Shown here: in pieces, positions 57,541 through 64,000 of the stretch | Layout: every line of letters starts with the position of its first letter | How positions within the stretch are numbered: position 1 is the first letter of the stretch | Program-made: the position numbers and the translations under genes | Assembly (NCBI GenBank): GCA_030062745.1 | Contig: CP099853.1 | Coordinates: 5,059,634-5,123,633, forward strand | From: Capitulum mitella | Lineage: Eukaryota > Arthropoda > Thecostraca > Pollicipedomorpha > Pollicipedidae | Direction of reading: 5' to 3' | DNA: 64,000 bases | The notes under the pieces: model-generated | Databases searched by the model: none | Seen by the model: the letters and a program-made list of their open reading frames with translations, nothing else | Told to the model about the DNA's origin: nothing

Positions 57541-59280
57541 ATATATATATGCATGTATGTAATATGCAAAACATGTATCTGAAATACTAAGTCAATCAAC
57601 CGTCAGCGGCCATTTTTACTTTAAATGACATTACGCATCTGAAAAACACACATGCAAGCGTCAAGACGTTTTGTGAAGTCTTTTTCTGTGACTGTTTGCA
57701 CATTTTGTTACGTTTCTTTTCATTTTGTTTTTGTCAGCCTGCCAATATGACAATGACCTGTTCCGTTTTAATAGCGTCCGCTCACTTTTCAGGACATCAC
57801 CTTGACCATACCGGAATTGTTCAGACTTCTAATCACATCAGGGCTCCATGAGGGTTTCCATCATGGACTGAATGAGAGCCTTTATCATAGCGTAGAGTCT
57901 TGAGGCTTGCCTTGACAAAGTAACTCGATTTCTTTGAGGAGCGCAGAGCAATGCCTCGGGGCTGTCTTCTTACTTCACTGCACCGATATACGCAAGGTTG
58001 TCTCTGCGATTCATACACGGGTACAAAATGACTGTAATGCAATCGCTGGAGTCTCACAGACACAAGACAGCCCCCCTTGAGCTCACTGCAACTTCAGAAT
58101 GTTAGCATACTGTGAGCCGATGACTTTACATCCACCCAAGGCTGTATTTTCATGAGAATGCGGGCTGATGCAATTTAGATAAGGCCAGGTGGTTGTAATT
58201 ACGTGCTAGACTGGAGCTGATTCAGAGTTTTTCTTTCGAGAATAGGAACACATGTGACTAAAAGAAATTATGAAATGCGTCAAAGTCATGGAATGCGTAA
58301 TTGAGACAGGACAGGATGCCAAGTTGATGAACAGCTGCAGAATAAGCTGAGAAAAAATGAAAAAAACACTCTGGAATTATTCCTGTATCATCCGCGTTAC
58401 CATCGCTTGCAGCAGCGTAGTCTGCGATAAGAACCGTCAGGAAGATTAGGAGCAGAACTAGTTTGTTCAGCTTCCTAGTCAATGTCACGAGCATGACAAT
58501 GGAAGAAAATTAAACATGGTCACAGCTCGCCGGCTGTCCATATAAAATGATTTTGATCGATGCATGGAAACGCGTCAAGTACAAGCGAGTAAATTGTTCT
58601 CAGATGGCTGCCATATTTCCCATTTACTCTTCTCATCGCTGGTGCTTCAGCTTTCGTGCGTCCGTGAGAAATTAGGGCGGAGGTCGAACAGATGTTTTTG
58701 CAGACAAGTCGTGCGAAAATAATTAAAAGAAAAATGGCATTTGCCACGTCGAATGTCTCTTTTTTACAGATACCTCAATTTGTCCCCAAGACATATGCAC
58801 AGCGGCACCTCGACTTAGGAACATGTGGGAAAGCGCCCCCACCAGCTCTGGAAAGTTTTGGACCACGTCAAACGACGCATGGAAAGCAAATGCGTCAAAA
58901 CGACAATGGCCCTAGCAATTTAAAAATGCGCTTCGTTCATGCCCCAGCCTAAGCAAGTTTGGTCCCTTGGAAAAATTTACAAGATCGTCCCTGAGTGACT
59001 ACGGTACGGACTACCGATTGTCGATAATGACTACTGATACCGATTAGCTCCGGCGCCAACTGCATCCAAGAAGATCGCACCGCAGCACCCACCGAAGCCG
59101 TAAACATCTCGAGTCATGGCGTAGACAGGGAGACCAAGGACACGTGCCCCTTTGGATGCAAATTTAACGTTTCTTTGCGCACTGAAAGTGAAATGAAGTA
59201 CATATTTCCGGGAATCAGAATTAAGCTGCCGAGGTCCGAGAAATTTTCAGTTTCAGTGCGAGTCAGGTTTGTCCTGGCGA
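57541..59280. other. No gene seen; ATAT run at the left edge
   Basis: A short ATATATATATATGCATGTATG run adjoins the palindromic element. The rest is AT-leaning unique DNA with short, unrecognised frames. Confidence 0.4.
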
Positions 59281-59560
59281 AATCCTGGCTACGCGCCAGC
59301 CTCCAGCTGTCCTCCAGCGGCAGCCGAGAGGCCGCCCCGAGCCTTTCACGGGACGAGCGGAACTCATCTCAGCGCTTTCTCTCAGCGCTCTGACGTCACA
59401 CGCTTGTGGACGCGCTCCGTGTCCGTGGGGCGATCGGCGCTCGTCGTCAGCTGTCAGCAGCCGATCGGTGATCGCCATCAGCTGTCGGCGGCCGTCAGCT
59501 GATCTGCCGTCCGGCCGGCTGGCGGCCCCGCCACGGCCGCGCGGGGACCACCCAGGCAGG
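59280..59560. promoter_or_regulatory. CpG-rich island
   Basis: GC-rich block with a TGACGTCACACGC palindrome word near 59392. Three GATCGGCG/GATCGGTGATCGCC/GTCAGCTG phrases at 59430-59500 form a small degenerate repeat (GTCAGCTGTCAGCAGCC, CATCAGCTGTCGGCGGCC). Confidence 0.4.
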
Positions 59561-60200
59561 GGCCAGCGGCGCAGACAGGGCATCAGTGCGGGGTGCTCCT
59601 TGATGCATTTGGTATGGCAGTTCCTTGGTATCACATTCGTCCGCAGGCGCAGACAGGACGTCAATGTGGGGGTGGTCCTTGATACATTTATACCTTGATA
59701 GGTTCGGTAGTAGGTTCCTTGGCGTCACACCTGCCCAGAAGCGCAAACAAGGTGTCAAGAAGGCGACTTGGGCTCATAGACGCAGACACGTTGCCAAGAT
59801 CCCGGCGTGGGCCAGAAGACGCCAACGGGGTATCAGGATGAGACGTAGGCCCATGTGAGTGTAGAAAGGTGGGGGGGAGTATACCGGCTCAGAGGCACAG
59901 ACAGGGTGTCAATAGTGGGACACGGGCTCACTATTGACACCCTCAGATGCTCAGACACATTATCAAGTTTGGGACACGAACTCAGTGGCGCAGACAAGGA
60001 GTCAATAATGAGGCTCCGACACAGAGACGCAAGCACGAGACCGGTGTCAAGAAGGGAGTGTGGACTCAGAGACGAACAGTGTCTCAGGATGACACGGGCT
60101 CAGAGGCACAACTGAAGATCAAGACACGTACTCAAAGGCGCCAGCAGGTATCAAGATATGGTACTTGTTAAATGAGTAGCAGGAATCAAAGACGGGGTAG
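59560..60200. repeat. Degenerate minisatellite, unit about 40 bp (81-bp dimers at left)
   Basis: CTCAGAGGCGCAGACAGGGTGTCAA-type phrases recur in overlapping variants near 59567, 59648, 59735, 59785, 59890, 59980, 60060 and 60100. At the left, GCGCAGACAGG... CTTGATGCATTT (59567) and GCGCAGACAGG... CTTGATACATTT (59648) are 81 bp apart. Frames on both strands follow the repeat. Confidence 0.75.
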
Positions 60201-60451
60201 AAGCTCAAAGGTGCGCACAGGAACTCGAAATGGGGTTCGGCCAAAGAGGTGCAGACCAGAGCTACAGATGGAGACACTGCTCCAACAGCACTGACGGGAA
60301 CTCCAGATGAGAGTCGGCCCCAGAGAGCCAGTAAAATCTTCAGATGTCCCAGAACTGAAGTAAGCATCCAAGTAGTAAGGAGAGGTATCGCCACGAAAAC
60401 TGATGGCTCATAGATTGTCCCAGCAACGTAGGCAAGATCTCAGGGAACGAA

Positions 60452-60513
60452 GGAGGCCCTAACACAAAAGGTTATGACAGTGACGCTGTCATGACCTTTA
60501 TATCAGGGCCTCC
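60452..60513. ncRNA. Strong stem-loop (62 bp)
   Basis: Outer stem GGAGGCCCT (60452-60460) pairs with AGGGCCTCC (60505-60513), a perfect 9 bp. Inner stem AGGTTATGACAG (60469-60480) pairs with CTGTCATGACCT (60486-60497), 12 bp with one G-U. The loop is TGACG and the internal loop is 8/7 nt. No known microRNA seed is recognised. It could be a small palindromic element, a structured RNA or chance, so the ncRNA type is provisional. Confidence 0.35.
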
Positions 60514-61940
60514 CAACAGTGGCACCACTAGGATCCCCAGTTATGCAAGAAATCAAAGAAAATGTTGGGCTCAACCACAAAAAAAATTGCCATTAACTCA
60601 CCGGATTCTCATCGGTTTTGCATGATTTAGTAGGAGACGGCAATTTCCAGGTCAGGGGCTTTCATTGTCCTTGTTTCTTTTGCTTATCTGGGATCTTCAG
60701 ATCCTTTCTAGATTGCCACGTAAACCACATGAAATGGGAATATGAAAAATATGAAACACGCATCAAAATGAGCACATTTGTCACGTGATCGTAAAACCAA
60801 AGACGCTCGTCGTTAACACGCGCCCTGGAGGGGGCCCTTTTGTGCACGACCCCTCCCCCTCCCACCTGTTTCCTTAAAAATCTCGAGAAGGGATCGGAGT
60901 TGGCCGTTGATGCTTTGTGTCATTGATGACAATTTAATATCTCGTCAATTGACGCAAAAAAACTCGGCCGGAATTTTTTGAAATTTAAAGCATCTGAAGC
61001 CAAACGAACATAAACAAGATAACGGTTGTCGCAGACACATGGGAACTTTGCGAGATTACAAGCGTTCTAATTAAGATTACCGTTTGAACATTATCAGCCG
61101 ACATAACTTGGGATACCTGATGATGATGGATGTACTAAGACCAAAGCCAGTCAGTGAAGGTCAAGGCCATGAAAGGTTAAGTGCAACTAGCTCGTGACCT
61201 GACGCAGATGTGCTTTGCACCATGTCGCTTTGTATGAAACATGCATGCCCAAGAACTTAATGAAGCATGTTTGCGCACATCGGTGCACTTGTATACATAC
61301 ATAAAGTCATGCGCACACACACACATGTATGTATAATGTTGACAATTTAAAACTATGAAAACAAGTAACTGGCCTCATTATGACGAAATAACAGTGCGAA
61401 AACAGTTGACATAGAACTTGCTTTCGGTTAATAGTGTTGTCTAAGGTCAATGGCCTGGCTTCACCTCATTTGACTCTGCGAAGGTCCGTGGGCACTGAAA
61501 ATGATCAAATGTACCGATGCTGGCTATCTTCACCGAAAGCGCGCCAAATGATGCGCTTAGCGCCCTTATTCGCACTCAGACTACATCAGTATCCCGTGTT
61601 GCTCGAAGTCTACTCCGCAAAGACAAAAAATGACGTCATAGACCAATGAACTAGCATGACCTCGGTTCGAAATCTTCATTCAAGACTTCAACTGAATGAA
61701 AATATTTGTGTCCCATGTTTTAACGTCCCAACACGCGCCTTTTCCCCGTTTTGTCCGAAAAGCCTTCTGGAATGGCCTGCACGGGCCGAGAAAGTGTCCA
61801 AAGTTGACCTTTTCGGCCCCATTTGGCCTTGCAGATATTGGCCCAGAGTCATGAAAAGTGCACACAATGTAACTGCGCGTGTTGAGAGGCTAGCAAAGTC
61901 ACGCATCGAATATCCGTTTGCGTCCGTTTTCGAGCTCCTG
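60514..61940. other. No gene seen; (CA)n-type run near 61310
   Basis: Unique AT-leaning DNA with a short GCGCACACACACACATG run. GAAGGTCAAGGCCATGAAAGG near 61154 and AAGGTCAATGGCC near 61443 echo the repeat-associated AGGTCA words. Confidence 0.4.
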
Positions 61941-61949
61941 CGACGGTCC

Positions 61950-62310
61950 ACTGCGGTGCTTGCACCACTCACAGTTGGGCCGGGGAAAGGCCGTCAAGCC
62001 CGCCCCAGCACCACAAATCCATCCCCCGACCCGTCTAAATCATGCGGCGGCGCCCGTGGGCATTTGCACCGACAGTGATTATATTTTACCGGCTGTATTC
62101 GCTAACTTATTCGGGCCATTCGGGCCTCGGCCTACCGGCGGCCGGAGTTATGGCGGCAGTAATTTTGGCGCTAATTTACGGAGCGGCGCTAAGGACGCTA
62201 TCATTAGAGGGGCACTTTTCGCTGGACGCTCCGGATTAGCGTCTGCCGGGAGAGCGGCGGGGGATTCGGGGGGCTGCGCAGAGGCTGCCCGGCGAATGTG
62301 GTCCGTTCGC
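61950..62310. promoter_or_regulatory. CpG island with AT-word core
   Basis: GC-rich flanks surround CAGTGATTATATTTTACCGG, GCTAACTTATTCGGGCC and GAGTTATGGCGGCAG. GTAATTTTGGCGCTAATTTACGG, given here in overlapping pieces, spans about 62158-62180. GGCGCTAA occurs twice (about 62167 and 62184), next to an E2F-like TTTTGGCGC. One of the better island candidates; no gene nearby. Confidence 0.45.
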
Positions 62311-64000
62311 ACACTGGGTTTCTGTATCCTGGGCCAGGTCCCCAAAGCAGCTAGTCTCATGAAACTATAATTAGTGAAATGAATAGGATACGAGGAAAAA
62401 TTCGGTTATAGCTGAACAGCTCTTTACGTGCAATAAAAGTTGGACATGGGGAAGTTAACGACAACCTTGATTATTCCGCCAGGATAGTATCAGATACATC
62501 TATATTTGCAAGCACAACGTACCGGAAGCGCAGCCAGGACCTTTGCACGATAGGACACGGTTATACGTTCCCCAAATGCCTTTCAATGGAGAAGAGGTAC
62601 CGAACATTAACGAGGGAGCTTTGAGGAACGGATATATTGCTTCTAATGCCAACATCAAATGTTTAACGTAAAAATGAAACAACACAGGCCAAAACACCTT
62701 TTAATCACACAAATGGATTTCACTTTCTTAAAACGGGGCGTAAGGAGGGGCGTGTGCCCCCTCCCTCCCTTCTTCTTTATGTCTATGTTGGTGTAACGTA
62801 AACGGGGTAGCTACAAAACAGCATTACCCCTCGTGTATTGTTATGACAGTCACGACCGTGCATTTAATAATTCCAAGTGTTATCCAGTGCTGCGACTGCA
62901 GGCTCGAATGTGCTATCAAGGTACTAACCTGCTGCTATAAGTGCCTCGGTGGTTTTGTGGTCCCATGAAACCTCCCTACCACCCTCATTTATACGTACGC
63001 CTTCGTTTCAAACCACACTTCTGAACGCAGCCGAGGGAATATTGCACCACGCTGTAAACAAGGTGATACCTTGCCTATACAGCGCGTTGCATGCAAGCGT
63101 CATTTGACCAGAGCTTTGCGTCATATCGCCCTTTCAGGGCACCGTCAGCAAAGTGGGATCGGCGAGTGGCGTCGATGTTCTGTTGACCCTCGCTCAACGC
63201 TTTACGCTCCAGCGCCCTAAACATCGTCAATTCTGGTCAGTGATAGGTGCACTGTGACGTAACAGCCATTGCTCGGAAAGCCCAGACCCTTGGACATTTG
63301 TGCATGACGTCTTTGACGTCAACGCTTTGACGCGGGACACCGTGACATCGCGGCTTCCTTCGAGCGGCCGGCGGCCTGGCCGACGGCGTCGGTGATGGGC
63401 CTGCTGACGCCGCTGCTGCAGGCGCCGGATCTGTTGAGCTACTCCCGGACTTGGTCCCAGCTGTCGACACCCCGACGACCTCTGATCGGACCTAGGCTAC
63501 TATCTGGTGGTCTGATGTGTCATAAGTGTCAATCTTAGTGCTGTCGAACCTTTAACACCTTCAATGTCTTGACTATAACCCGAATTTGATTCCTTGAATC
63601 TGACCCATCTCCGACAGTGCTACCAGTACTACTGTGCTACTAAGGCACTGCTACTAAAAGTTTCATGCGTGTTCTTCTGTATGATGTAATAACTATTCTC
63701 TCCAAAGTCATCATTCTTGTTCTATGCAACAGAAAAGTTGTTGATAATTGAGAAAAACAAGCAACATGTATCACTGGTGGAATGCGGCACACCCTGGTTT
63801 TGTCCACCCCAACAATTCACCAGTTTCACCCACTGTCCTGAACTGCCATCCGACCCAGCCCACTGTCTGACACAAACCGCTGACCGAATTTTTGACCCGC
63901 CGCTGGGAGCACCTCTTCGTCCCACCGCTGGCCCGCTTTCTGGGATAGCGGTGCCGGCGAGTAAACCCACCGTGCAGCCGTGAAGGTCCGGCCTGTCACG
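62311..64000. other. No gene seen; GC patch at 63340-63480
   Basis: AT-leaning unique DNA, then a modest GC-rich patch with CTTTGACGTCAACGC (CRE-type word, about 63310). The last 500 bp have opposing open frames with no recognisable product. Confidence 0.4.

Overview
The window looks like non-coding DNA of a metazoan nuclear genome, most likely an invertebrate. Open frames are short, appear on both strands, and none has a recognisable domain, a convincing splice structure or a match to a family I know. AT-rich transposon-like stretches alternate with very GC-rich, CpG-undepleted islands and many minisatellites. The undepleted CpG argues against a heavily methylated vertebrate genome. A crustacean-type arthropod is a guess from overall style, not a demonstrated assignment. 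The window is best read as intergenic or intronic sequence; I annotate no protein-coding gene, rRNA or confident tRNA.

Three kinds of material make it up. (1) Mobile-element remnants: a large inverted-repeat element (557-2513), two full-length copies of a 1.2-kb TTAA-bounded element (3730-4949 and 25480-26684), an inverted-repeat flank with a 22-bp tandem array (24.1-24.35 kb and 26.86-27.2 kb), a 0.75-kb palindromic MITE-like element (56780-57540), several diverged direct duplications and two tRNA-like/SINE-like pieces. (2) Tandem arrays: about fifteen minisatellites with units from about 10 to about 100 bp. The clearest are the 22/31-bp array at 35.6-36.9 kb and the near-perfect 38-bp array at 37.47-37.85 kb, which shows a 114-bp higher-order pattern. 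(3) CpG-rich islands of 200-900 bp that carry A/T-rich words and E-box, CRE, GATA and forkhead-like words. These are candidate cis-regulatory elements.

Region by region: 0-5 kb is transposon remnants. 5-10 kb is unique sequence with a GTCA-rich minisatellite and the first islands. 10-20 kb has islands interleaved with 45-60-bp minisatellites and an E-box triplet. 20-24 kb holds islands and duplications. 24-28 kb is a nested repeat complex. 28-35 kb is unique sequence, a dispersed repeat pair, an AGGTCA cluster and islands. 35-40 kb is dominated by satellite arrays. 40-53 kb is islands plus 10-bp and about 25-bp phased minisatellites. 53-59 kb is AT-rich with the palindromic element. 59-64 kb has an island, a minisatellite, a strong hairpin and another island.

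No gene set can be described as working together. The functional hypotheses offered are about regulatory DNA (E-box cluster, AGGTCA half-site clusters, islands) and about long hairpin transcripts from inverted repeats. All calls come from reading the sequence by eye, so coordinates of degenerate repeats are approximate.
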